DNA from: Obelidium mucronatum
Taxonomy: Eukaryota > Chytridiomycota > Chytridiomycetes > Chytridiales > Chytriomycetaceae
Reading direction: 5' to 3'
DNA length: 32,938 nucleotides
Assembly (NCBI GenBank): GCA_025765595.1
Contig: JAIVFH010000286.1
Span: 1 to 32,938, forward strand
Of this stretch, positions 10,901 through 21,039 are shown one piece after another. Position 1 is the stretch's first letter. Each line of letters begins with the position of its first letter. A program made the translations under genes and the position numbers. The notes beneath the pieces are model-generated. The model was not told the origin of the DNA. It did no database searches and worked only from the letters and a program-made list of their open reading frames with translations.

Positions 10901-12956
10901 TTACTCGTCGTCTTCGGCCTTCTTTGACTTCTTCTTCTTCTTCTTTTCAGCTGATATATATGTGACAAAGTTTAAAAAGACATTCCAAAACATGAAGTAA
11001 AGCACAAAACTCACCCTTTTCACCCTCTTCCTCTTCAGCATCATCGGATTTGCTCTTCTTGCTCTTCTTCTTCTTTTCAGACTTCTCTTCAGTTTCAGCG
11101 TCGTCTTCTGCCTTTCTCTGTTGGTTTATTGCAACCATCAGTAAATCGTTTAAATTCTTTTAAACCAACTGCCAACCTTCTTTTTTGGCGTTTCCTCCTC
11201 TTTGGCTTGAACCTCTTCAATGAGCTTCTTTTTGGGGGCCTTGACACCATCACCAGTGTGTTGGTTGGGGTGACCTTCGACATTCATACCACTAGTAAAC
11301 GAGTTAAAAAAAGAAACAGACAGAAGAAAAGACGACATACGAGGCATGATCCACAAAACCACTCTTCCATTCCGCAGGAGTTTCCTCATTGACACGTCCA
11401 AACTTGTCCAACTTTCCATCCTTGACGAGCTTCTTCTTCTCCATAGCTTTTGGACCCAAACCCCATCTTCTTGGGTAAGTGTCACGTTCCATAATCACTC
11501 GCTTAATCTTGGCGACAACTCCGTGGTCAACAGTAGCCATTTCGGCAGTGGACATGCAAGCAATTCCCAAAGCAATAGCCTCTCCCTTGGTGGTCATCAA
11601 GACTACTTCTTCGTGCAAATCAATAGCGTTTTCGAAACGAAGAAGACCTGGGATCATGAGTTTTGCACCGTAGCAGATGGCGTTCACGGCACTGTCCTTC
11701 ACAACAACACGCTTGTAGGTAGTAAGAAGAGATTCAAGGGGCTTAACAACGGCACGGAGGTATGATTCTGATCAAACAAACACCAAGTCAATCTCAAGAT
11801 GAAAATAAAATGAGAAAGCCTACCATCTTTAGTGTTGTCATAGAGCCATTGAGCATCCAGAACATCGTGCATGGTCATCATGTCATCCTGTTGGGGGGAA
11901 AATCAGTCAGCTCATAACAGCAGATTCAGCGTGGAAAAAAAAAAGAGGAAGGAATACATACAGCTTCACCGATAGCTCCAGATCTTACACGTCTCAATTC
12001 TTGCATGTGACCTCCAACCTTGAGCAACAGACCCAAGTGGACACAGAGGGTTCTGATATAAGTACCAGCCTCACAGCTGACCCAGAACACAGACAGGTGG
12101 CGATCATTGTTGAATTCAATAAGTTTGATGTCATGAATGGTACGAACACGGAGTTGACGCTTGACGGCTGAAATTAAAGGTGGACGTTGGAAGAGGGCAC
12201 CAGTCAAAGTTTCAAGTGCCTATTAAAAAAAATGGCTAAGAAAAAAAAAAACTTCACGAGAAATAAAACAACAATACACACCTGCGACAACTTCTTCTCG
12301 TTCTCAATGGCATCATGCAGTCTCAATACGGCAACGTATTCCTTTCCGGCACCTTGTTGGGACTTGACAAGTCGTGTGGCTCTGTCCACACAGACAATCA
12401 AGCATCCAGTAACTTTAGGATCCAAGGTACCAGAGTGACCGGTTTTTTCGACTCGAAGAATGCGACGAATCCAGGCAACGACTTCGTGAGAAGAAGGGTT
12501 GGATGGTTTGTCAAGGTTGATTACACCGTATCTGTCGTTTAGGGGGGACAAGAAAACAAGAGACACCATGGGGAAGGAGACGATTTGGTATGATGACGTT
12601 TAGCATCTTTTGAGATAATGTAGCCAAGATGGGATGGGAGGGAGACAAGGTGTGAATTGTTTTTGTGATTTTGCACCAAGTTTCCCCTTTTGTGTGAATC
12701 ACAACTCCCATCTACTTGGAGTACTTGAGTAGCCTTTGATCGTTGGATTGTTGGGTGGGAGGAAGCGTTACCTGACGTAGTTTTCAATGTCTCTCTTGAG
12801 TGGAGAACATCCGGAAGGAATCGGGGTGTAGTGACCCGTTCGCACGTTCAACTTCTCGTAGTTCTTCAGGAGCAATGGCCACTCTGACGTGTCCAATGCT
12901 GGAGTCGACGACGATGGTTTAATTACGTCTTGGTCAGTGTTCTTGTCTTTGCCCAT
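10901..12956 (-). CDS. CBF5: Cbf5/dyskerin H/ACA pseudouridine synthase
   Basis: Eight exons (12772-12956, 12282-12531, 11962-12219, 11824-11887, 11341-11767, 11177-11291, 11015-11117 and 10901-10950) give 483 aa, the same length as yeast Cbf5. The DKCLD/TruB region begins [18 protein letters not shown] and contains the catalytic Asp in [20 protein letters not shown] domain follows ([20 protein letters not shown] and on to GIACMST), then [10 protein letters not shown]. The tail is the KKE/D-rich segment typical of eukaryotic Cbf5. The protein pseudouridylates rRNA and snRNA in nucleoli under direction of H/ACA RNAs, with Nop10, Gar1 and Nhp2. Two HAS1 introns in this window appear to encode such an RNA. 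The first Cbf5 intron (240 nt) is longer than most in the window. The start codon is 39 bp from the divergent CMC4 start. Confidence 0.97.
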
Positions 12957-12995
12957 TTTTGGATTTGTGGAAAAAAAAAAAGAAAACCTGCCTGT
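12957..12995. promoter_or_regulatory. 39-bp divergent gap between CBF5 and CMC4 starts
   Basis: The two start codons are 39 bp apart and the gap includes an A11 tract (12971-12981). Any promoter elements shared by this nucleolar gene and the mitochondrial gene must sit here or inside the flanking 5' coding sequence. Confidence 0.5.
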
Positions 12996-13190
12996 ATGTC
13001 TGCAGAGAAATGCAAGAAGTTTGCCTGCGCTATCCAGGCCTGTCTTGTCAAGAACAACTACGACAACACTGATGAGAAATGCAAAGAATATGTTAGACAG
13101 TACAAAGATTGCGTGGAAAAGTACAAGTATTTGGATGGCGAAACACGCAACACCAGCGATCCACAAGTCACACGTGCATCCAATAAATAG
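12996..13190 (+). CDS. CMC4: CMC4-like twin CX9C mitochondrial protein
   Basis: An intronless frame of 64 codons carries a CHCH fold with two CX9C motifs ([11 protein letters not shown] and [11 protein letters not shown]). The extra Cys inside the first motif and the CAIQACL context match CMC4/p8-MTCP1, a small intermembrane-space protein imported through Mia40. No cleavable presequence is expected or seen. The start at 12996 gives a methionine four residues before the first conserved Lys-Cys. A possible polyadenylation signal AATAAA lies within the last two sense codons, directly against the TAG stop. Further AATAAA copies occur near 13287 and 13321. Confidence is high for the fold and good for the orthologue. 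Confidence 0.85.
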   Translation: MSAEKCKKFACAIQACLVKNNYDNTDEKCKEYVRQYKDCVEKYKYLDGETRNTSDPQVTRASNK

Positions 13191-13424
13191 AGCATATCTC
13201 TCTTTGATCGTGCTGCTGATTGCAATCTATTTAACTTACTTTTATGCTGCGTATACTTCAAGACACAGATGCCCAATTCAATTGAGAATAAAATGGATTC
13301 TCCAAGGCCACAACGATTAACAATAAATATTGAGTAATAATGCCGTGAATTGAATTGAAAGTGAGAATTGCGCTTGTTTTTATTTCACTCCCAGAAACAG
13401 CTTGCTTGGCCACACAAATTCGCA

Positions 13425-16134
13425 ATGTCTTCGTACTACAACCGCGACCCGGACCAGGAGGCGGACGAGGAAGACGAAGTCGATCTCGAAGACAAGAAGC
13501 AGGTGTCCGAGCAGAACCGCGACTGTCTGGTGTACCTCGTGGACGCGTCGCCGGCGATGCACCGCAGCCTCGACGCCGACGGCACCACGGGCTTCCAGGC
13601 GTGCGTGGCGGCGGCGGCGGCGCAGTACCGCTCGCGCATCATCAACGACCACCGCGACCGCGTCGGCGTCGTGCTGTTTGGCGCCGCGAAGGTGCGTTGT
13701 TCGCTAGGCCCAATCTTGCCGCCCCTAACCTGCTGCGCCCACAGCCGCTCAACGCCCTGGGCTTCGCGGGCATCCACGTGCTGCAGGACCTCGACGAGCC
13801 CAGCGCCGCTCGAATCAGCCAGCTCGAAAAACTGTCGGAATGTGTGTTGTGCAAATGTCTCCCAAACTATTCTAAACAGCTGCTCCCACAGCATCCACCC
13901 TGTTCGACGCCGAAATTGGGTCCACGGAAGAATTTACTCTGCACGAAGCGCTGTGGACTGTCAACCAAATCTTTTCAAAAAGGTAAGGCGTGTTGAATGC
14001 ACAGCACTACTGAACACTACTTCAGCGCCAAAAAGAATGACCACAAGCGCGTCTTCATCATGACCAACAACTCTCATCCGCATGCTGATAATGCCGATCT
14101 CCAACGGCTGGCAATCACTCGTGCGAGAGATTTGCGCGACACAGACGCCGTTTTGTACCTCTTTGGGCTTGATCGGGATGGCCAGGCTTTTGACTTCGAT
14201 TATTTTTACAAGGTTTGGCCTCTCGATTCGATGCAAAACCAGAGGCTATGCTAAAATTCCTGATATTTCCAGGAAAACATCATCATTTCTGGAGAAGATC
14301 CATCGTCTCAAGAACTGGATGACTCTCAAGTGGAGCAGGAAGAGGAGACACGTTATTTCAATGCAAGTGGTGGTTTGGAGTCCTTGACGCAACGTGTGGA
14401 GCAGAAGGTTTTCAAGAAACGCACAACTTTTTCATGTACAATGATTCTAGGGGATGGCTTTGAGTTTGGGGTTCGAGGGTAAGTAGACTGATTTGCCTGT
14501 GTGTAGTCATTTTTCGACTTTTGCAGATGTACTTAGCGCAAAAATAGTTATAACCTTGTTAGTGAAGTTAAGCCTTCATCATACACGTATTTGGTAGCTG
14601 CCACGAACGAAGAGGCCGCCATCCAGACTTCTTATATTTGCAAAGTATACTATACTGCTTTTCAAAATCCGTATTTTTCATTAACGAGTTTTTTTTGTGC
14701 AATAGACCACTTCACAACAGTTGGCATTGACTGATATGGACTTCTACTACCCGTATGGCGGAGAAAAGGTGTGAAAACACATTCCGTTTTAAGTCCTTAA
14801 CCTTGCTATCATTCAAAGGCTATATTCACTAAAGAAGAAGTGGCTCAAATCAAATACTTTGGCGAACCAGGTATTTTGCTTTGCTTGGGCATTGAATTGA
14901 ATTTGATTTGATTTGACGCTGAATTTCCAGGGTTGCGTTTGATTGGATTCAAACCTCTGGCAGTGATCCTCAAGAAGCCATATTACAACTTGAAACACTC
15001 TGTTTTCATCGTTCCTGATGAGAGCGTAAGTTTTTTATAAGTCTATTTTCTGAACGTTAACTCTCCAACTCACAACAGAAATATGTCGGAAGTTCCAGTG
15101 TTTTCATTCAGTTTCTTGCTCGTGTTCATGCGAAGCAAAAAGCTGTTATTTGCTCATACATGCCCAAGAAGAGTACAAGTCCTCGCGTCGTCGCTCTGCT
15201 ACCGCAGGTATGGTTGCAATTTGTCTGTCAAGTAGTCTCATTCTCCTTGCCAGATGGAAGAATATGACGATAAGGGAAATGTTTTAAAACCAAGCGGGTT
15301 TAATATGATTCACGTCCCTTTCAGTGACGACTTGCGTAAACCCGAAGCCCCTGCTTTCGCGATCAGTGAAAAATGTAGGCGAATTTTTAATATCTTTGAA
15401 CATCCTGTTTTGTTTTGACTTATTTTCGTCATTTGACCGTCAGTACCTATCTTGGAACCTGCTGTCAAAGTATTTGGTGAAATTATTGATAAGACAACCA
15501 TCAAAAATTTCAGTGTCTACAATTATCCGAATCCAAGTATGTATCAGTGCGGTATCTGAACAACAGAATAATTAGGACTTTTTTTCATCCAGCTTTGCAG
15601 AAGCATTATGCCAACTTGCAGGCCGTTGCTTTGAAGAGAGACACAGCCGATGACTTTGATGGTCAGTAAACCATCGCCATATTTACTTTGAACCCGTATT
15701 TACTGCTTATTGACGTGTTAGATCATACCGCGCCAAACAATGAGGCCATCCAGCGCCGTATCGCCAAACTTGTCCCAGCTTTAAGAGACGCATTGCCGGA
15801 GAGCAACGAAGAAGATGATGCACCTGCCAAACCTGCAGCGAAACGCAAAGCAGCAGGAGACTCGCCAGCTCCCAAACGCGCCAAGGTTTCTGCTGTTGAT
15901 GCAGACGGAGGAGTTGATGAATCAGTTGTTCAGAACGCATATGCTGCTGGAACGTTGCAGAAATTGACGATTCCAGTCTTGAGTGCTTTCATGAAGAAGA
16001 ATGGCATCACTCCATTGAAAAAGAAGGTAGGTTGGCGAGGAATGTATGTGTATTTTCAGCAAACTCAAATGATGCCGTTATAGGATGCTCTTGTGGGGCA
16101 AGTGGAAGAATATTTGGCAGCAAAGCAAGAATAA
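13425..16134 (+). CDS. KU70: Ku70, DNA-end-binding NHEJ subunit
   Basis: Fifteen exons join to exactly 641 codons including the stop (640 aa, against 609 in human). The N-terminal vWA domain is recognisable from DCLVYLVDASPAMHRSL, GIHVLQDLDEPSAARISQLE and RVFIMTNNSHPHADNA. The beta-barrel/core domain shows SCTMILGDGFEFGVRGYNLV and a DNA-channel region with VHAKQKAVICSYMPK. A basic linker (PAAKRKAAGDSPAPKRAK) precedes a C-terminal SAP domain (LQKLTIPVLSAFMKKNG). Ku70 pairs with Ku80 to bind double-strand ends in non-homologous end joining and at telomeres. The first exon is very GC-rich compared with later exons. AATAAA overlaps the stop, and the stop lies 35 bp from the convergent Nup54 stop. 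Confidence 0.96.
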
Positions 16135-16169
16135 TAAAATATGTCTCGCCAAAAATGACCAATTTTTAT

Positions 16170-17948
16170 TTAACTTCTTATGCCGGACTCCACCCGATAA
16201 ATACTTTCAGTGTATCCACGATTCATAACTTCGACATCCTTTGCATCTTCTTCGACAATTTCTGTCAAGTTTCTGAGCCCTTGATGAGCAGTTCCTAGAG
16301 CCTAAACATACAAAAAAAAAGTATTATTCTCAGAAACCGTGCACTAATAAACTCGAAAAGAGGTTTTCGTTTTACAAACCTGACTAATCAGCCCAACTTG
16401 ATCTTCAGTCATTTCACTTCCGTCACCTCCGGCGTCTCCTTCTTTGGGTTGTTGCCCTTGGAGCAACCCAGCTCCAACACTTCCAACAGCATCCATCCGT
16501 CTCGCATCTTTAACCATACGCAGGGCTGCTTCAAGTTCCTGAACTCTGCCTCGGAAATGCGCTGGTTTCTTGAGCTGGGTGCTCATTGCCTCCAATCTAG
16601 CGCGGAGAGCTTCTTCTTCTGAACGGATTGGGTATCCTTTGTTTCGCAAGACTTCCACTGTTCTCATCATCTAAAATGGATGTTAAGTTAAGCTACACAC
16701 AAGAATGTCTAAAAATTGAAAAAAAAAAAAAAAAAATTACCGATAAAACGCGTTGCGATAGCTCAACATGTCTCCGTTTGTATTCCTCAAGCTTGACAAC
16801 AGTTTCCAGATAATGTTTACGTTCAATTGTGTTTAACCATTCAGCAAGTTCCTTGAAAACAGAAAAAAGAAAGAAAAGGAGAGATAGAGAGGGAGAGAGA
16901 GAGAGAGAAGAAAAAGGGGCAAAATTTCGTCAAAAACGCATAAAAAAAAAAGTCACACACTTACATCCAATTTTCCTTTATGAATATTACTCATTTGTTC
17001 TTGATGATTGATACGCTTTTTCAAATCCTCAAATCCAATTGCAAGAACTGGTACCATACTTCCAAAAAAAAATTAAAATAAAATTAAAAATTAAAAAAAA
17101 AAAATCACAAAAATTAAAAAAAAACGAAATAAAAAGGACTTTTTACCAAGAAGGATCAGGGTTGTCTTGCACAGCTTGTTGATACAATGTTGGATCATGA
17201 TTGGGTGGGCATTTATACAACGCGACTTCGTTGGGATGGACCATGTTGTAGAAGTAATGCTGCGACATGAAAAAATAAGAGAAGAGAACAAGGCCAATTC
17301 ATGGTTACGAACCCTGAATTGGCACATTGGAGATGCAGGGTCCCAATAGCCTTGCAGTTCCTTTATTTTGTCAAGAATCGTGGCAGGAGGACGTTGCTGC
17401 ATTTGCATTTGTTGCTGCTGCTGCTGCTGCTGTTGTTGTTGACTCTGACCAAAAAAGCCGCCAAATCCCTGTTGTTGTTGCTGCGGTTGCTGTTGCTGTT
17501 GTTGCGGCTGCCCAAAGAGCGAAGCGCCCTGCGCGCTTTGCGTCGACGCGCCAAAGCCGCCAAAGAGCGAGTTTTGCTGCTGCGGCTGCGGCTGCTGCTG
17601 CTGCTGCGGCTGGCCGAACAGCCCGCCGCCCGCCGCCGGCGCCGCCGCCGCTGCGCCAAACAGCGACGCGCCCGCCTGTGGCTGCGCCTGCTGCGCCTGC
17701 GCCTGGCCGAAGCCGCCGAAGCCCGACTGCGGCTGCTGCTGCGTCTGCTGCGTCTGCGCCTGCGGCTGCTGGCCAAAGAGGCCGCCTGTCCGTCGTGTCA
17801 ACACCCCGTCGCTGACCACCCGCTCCCCTCACCTGTCGCGCCGAATCCGCCGAATCCGCCGCCCGTCGACTGCCCGAATGCTGTGGCTGAACCCTTTAAT
17901 CGCAACGCGACGATATGCCAGCACTGCACTGCTTAACGCACCTGCCAT
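16170..17948 (-). CDS. NUP54: Nup54 FG nucleoporin
   Basis: Eight exons (17942-17948, 17833-17880, 17313-17785, 17147-17259, 16965-17058, 16741-16851, 16380-16670 and 16170-16301) give 422 aa. The first coding exon is only 7 nt. The N-terminal 180 residues are a Gln-rich FG domain with GLFGQ, SLFGQ and GFGGF repeats and poly-Gln runs encoded by CAG/CAA. The folded part begins near HYFYNMVHPNEVALYKCPPN and includes NPDPSCMVPVLAIGFEDLKK, a Nup54 hallmark. Coiled coils follow, with GYPIRSEEEALRARLEAMST. Nup54 forms the central channel complex of the nuclear pore with Nup62 and Nup58. Upstream, CWF19L1 lies on the same strand with its stop 74 bp before this start codon. Confidence 0.93.
17399..17625 (-). 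repeat. CAG/CAA trinucleotide tracts (poly-Gln) in NUP54
   Basis: Runs of CTG/TTG on the plus strand encode several poly-Gln blocks within the FG domain. The longest is at about 17410-17442, with others near 17470-17510 and 17575-17612. They are mixed CAG/CAA, which suggests selection for glutamine rather than a pure slippage array. Confidence 0.8.
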
Positions 17949-18022
17949 TTTCAGTCAACGTTTATTTCAATTCTCTCTTTATTTTCCATTCCCCAAACCC
18001 CCCGATAACTTAAACATCAAAA

Positions 18023-20175
18023 TCAACCCAACATAACCTTCATATTCTGCGTCAATTGCGCCTCCTCCCCGTGCGAAAGTGTGCAATTCTTCCACGCCGC
18101 CTTATGAGGCGCACCCAACGCCTCAGCCAATACTCTTCTTGCAAACTGCTGATTAAACACAGCACGTGGATTCCCATTCACAGGCATCGTTAACACTAGC
18201 GGCTCTCCTCCAAGAGGCTGATCGGGAAGTTCGATACGCACGTAGGGAGTGTTGGGATCTGCCGGTAGAGCTCCATTGGGCATGGCGACAAGAGAGGCAG
18301 CAGCTGCAGCATCCATGAATCTATCACGTAGAGTGAAAATCAATTCACGAGGAATTGGAATTACCTGCAATGAGCCATGTATTAGTTTTTCAAAAACACA
18401 CACACAAATAAAAAAAAAAAAAAAAAAAAAAAAACACTCAACTTGAATATGCAAATGCTGAACTCTTCTCACTGTATCACCCCCCGGATGACCTGGAAAT
18501 ACTTCGAAAAATACAGGAACTTCTTGACGATGGGCATCAAACCGTTGAATAATCAATTGTTGGATCTCATAAATCTCTCGGAGCATCACGTCATTGTCCA
18601 AAATTTGTACCCGAGATTCAAAATGGTTGATTGGAATAATGAGCATATGGCCGCCCCACTCCGAGAGACCTCCTTTCGCAGAGGCTATATAGCAATCCTC
18701 CTTGATATCCACAAGAAGATGTTTTTCAATATTTGGACTGGAAAGGCAGAACCAACATGTTGCAGCTGGATAAAAAACAGAGCGCGTTGGAAAACATTTT
18801 CCACTAAAAAATAATGCATTCAAAAAGTAAAAAAACAATGGAGACTCACGATCACGATCCAATTGCCGGTTTTGCTTCTGAAGCAATTTCGCAGGACAAG
18901 CAGCAACAAAATGATCAGGCTTTTTGCACAAATGACAAATATATCCAGTGGGAGGAGCACGAACGCGTTGAGGGCAATCATTAAGCCAGTGTCCAGGTAC
19001 GTGGCACGCGTTGCAAACGTAATGGGAGGGCGGGACAGTTTCTGTGAACAAAAGGAAGAAAAATACTAATTATTGCCAAAAATAAAAAGATTGTGTGAAA
19101 CGTACTCTTTTGCGATTTCTTGGATTGCCCACTATCTGCAGGGTTGTTCCAAAAGAACCCACCTTGGCCAGCATCACCAACAGACTGCAACAAAGTTGAG
19201 TATAACTGGAGGCAAAATCCAACCATAAAAAACGTACATCGTCAATGAGTGCGCGCTTTCGGGAATTCGGAGCAGCAGCAGCAGCAGCAGCGGCAGGGTT
19301 GAAGCGAGGAGGAGGATTCGAGGGGGTAATAGAAAACGGAGACGGGGTAGTATTCTCTGGAGTCATATACAATGTCCGCTGATCCAGATCCTTCAGGGGA
19401 ACAATGTTGAAGGCGTAGAACCATCTGTCCTTCTTTGTCTTTGAGTAACTCGCCAGCGAAATAAAGCGCGTAACGACGGAATCCTTCTCGTTCGCCAGAC
19501 GCGCGTTCTTGTACGGCTCGCGCTCGGCAAAGGCCGACGGCGACGCGGCAAACAGATAGCGCGGGCGCACGCAGGCGGCAACGCGGGCGACGGCGTGGTC
19601 GGCCAGCGACTGGTCGACGGGCAGCGCCGACAGCGCAGCGACGCCCGCGGGCACGGCGGCGGCGAGAAGAATGTCGACGGTGCGCGTGGCGGCGGCGAGC
19701 GCAGCGGCGTCGGCGGCGTGCGACACGTAGGCGATCTGCAGGCCCTCCGCCGTCGCGAACACGCCGCTGGCGCCGAGGAAAAACACGTTCGTTGCGATCT
19801 GCCCCGTGTGCGCGATGAGCGCGTGCACGGCCGCGGGCACCGGCGTCCGGCCGCCGACTACGTACAGCGGGCACGGGACTAGGCGCCTGGTTAGCAGCGC
19901 CTTGCTAGAACACCCACACACACACCCACCCACTCACCCTTGATCAGACCGCCCGCGAGCCGTCCGCCCAGTTCTGCATCCTGTTCGAATGCAGCAAAGA
20001 AGTCTCCCGTGGCCAGCGCAAAGTCAAACGGCCCATGCTTGGCATGCAGAGCGTTGACCTTTGAGATGGCCGCCTGAAAGTCCCCAGAGCTTCCACTTCC
20101 AATACAAAAGACGAGTCTGTCGCCGGTTTTTGGTGAGCACGCTGATGCGTTTTCGTTGTTTCCTTACCCTTTCAT
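18023..20175 (-). CDS. CWF19L1: CWF19L1/CwfJ-like splicing or RNA-turnover protein
   Basis: Seven exons (20168-20175, 19938-20116, 19238-19878, 19106-19184, 18850-19041, 18443-18765 and 18023-18364) give 587 aa. The first coding exon is only 8 nt. The N-terminus LVFCIGSGSSGDFQAAISKV and FALATGDFF match the metallophosphoesterase-like start of CWF19L1. An Ala-rich linker and two CCHC zinc knuckles follow (CNACHVPGHWLNDC and CHLCKKPDHFVAAC). The CwfJ C-terminal domain 1 is HIT-like (CWFCLSSPNIEKHLLVDI, and GGHMLIIPINHFES). Domain 2 carries the family-style ending with FARRVLAEALG. The family is linked to lariat debranching and late spliceosomes. Exon 3 is very GC-rich. The start is 19 bp from the divergent TMEM86-like start. 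Confidence 0.9.
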
Positions 20176-20194
20176 CTGTTCGAGAAAAAATCAA
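20176..20194. promoter_or_regulatory. 19-bp divergent gap between CWF19L1 and TMEM86-like starts
   Basis: The two proposed start codons are only 19 bp apart. The CWF19L1 start relies on an 8-nt first exon joined through a 51-nt intron, so this gap depends on that model being right. Confidence 0.4.
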
Positions 20195-20990
20195 ATGCTA
20201 AAACATGTTGGCCTCACGCTTCCATACCTCTTCTTGCTGTTGGCACCGCTCGACAATGAGTCTGTGCTAAAGTCTGTGCCTATCATGGCAATTGCAAAGT
20301 GCACTCCTATTGCCGCGCTGGTTGTGAACACATTCTCAAAGAATCAAACCCTTGCTGTTGGACTTGCATTATCATTGATAGGCGATGCCTTTCTCGCAGT
20401 CAGGTGAGTCAATAGCATTTCATTCAGCCAATGATGCTCTGATTGAGCTGGTTGCTGATGGTCAATGCACTCTGTAGCCACCAAGAATACTTTACACATG
20501 GTTTGGGAGCATTCCTGTTGGCACACATTGCCTACATCAAAGCAATTCAGCAACATAAACCACCTTTGGCGCCTTGGGCTTTTATCGGGTTCAGCTGCAT
20601 TGCGGCTGTTGTCACAAGCACTGTCTTGCTTCCCTCTATCCCGCGCGCTCTTAAAATTCCCGTCTCAATCTATTCTGCCACTCTTGTAATGATGGCTTGG
20701 AGATCATTTGCCCGATATGTCCAGGCACAGAAATCGGCTGCCGCTCAAAGAAAGATCAACTCTGCTGCTCCTCATCCTGGATACACACAAGCTCAATTTG
20801 GGCTCATTGGGTCTCTTCTGTTTGTCGCATCGGATTTTCTCTTGGCGTACAACAAGTTTGTCTCCCCTATTCCACGTGCACAGGTGAGTGAAGAATTCAT
20901 GTGGTGTTGTTGAGCAACTAACTCCTCATATAGATATGGATCATCGTTACGTATTACATGGCTCAAATCGCAATCGCAAAAAGCGTATGA
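20195..20990 (+). CDS. TMEM86/YhhN family lysoplasmalogenase-like membrane protein
   Basis: Three exons (20195-20403, 20478-20883 and 20934-20990) give 223 aa with about eight hydrophobic helices. Family signatures are present: KSVPIMAIAKCTPIAALV, GLALSLIGDAFLAVR with its conserved Asp, then HGLGAFLLAHIAYI with the conserved His, and GSLLFVASDFLLAYNKF with the second Asp. The protein ends TYYMAQIAIAKSV. TMEM86 proteins hydrolyse the vinyl-ether bond of lysoplasmalogens in ER-type membranes. The enzymatic role here is inferred from the family, because YhhN homologues also occur in organisms with little plasmalogen. The start at 20195 follows the short divergent gap and begins directly at the first helix. 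Confidence 0.9.
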
Positions 20991-21039
20991 ATTCCAAAAT
21001 ATAAATGATAAAGGACCAAAGTATTTATTTCCATTGTTT

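Noticed and set aside
19242..19874. A 210-codon Arg-rich frame over CWF19L1 exon 3, and similar frames in NUP54 and Ku70 5' exons
   Set aside because: Arg/Ala-rich shadows of GC-rich coding DNA with no motif. The true frames join neighbouring exons exactly.
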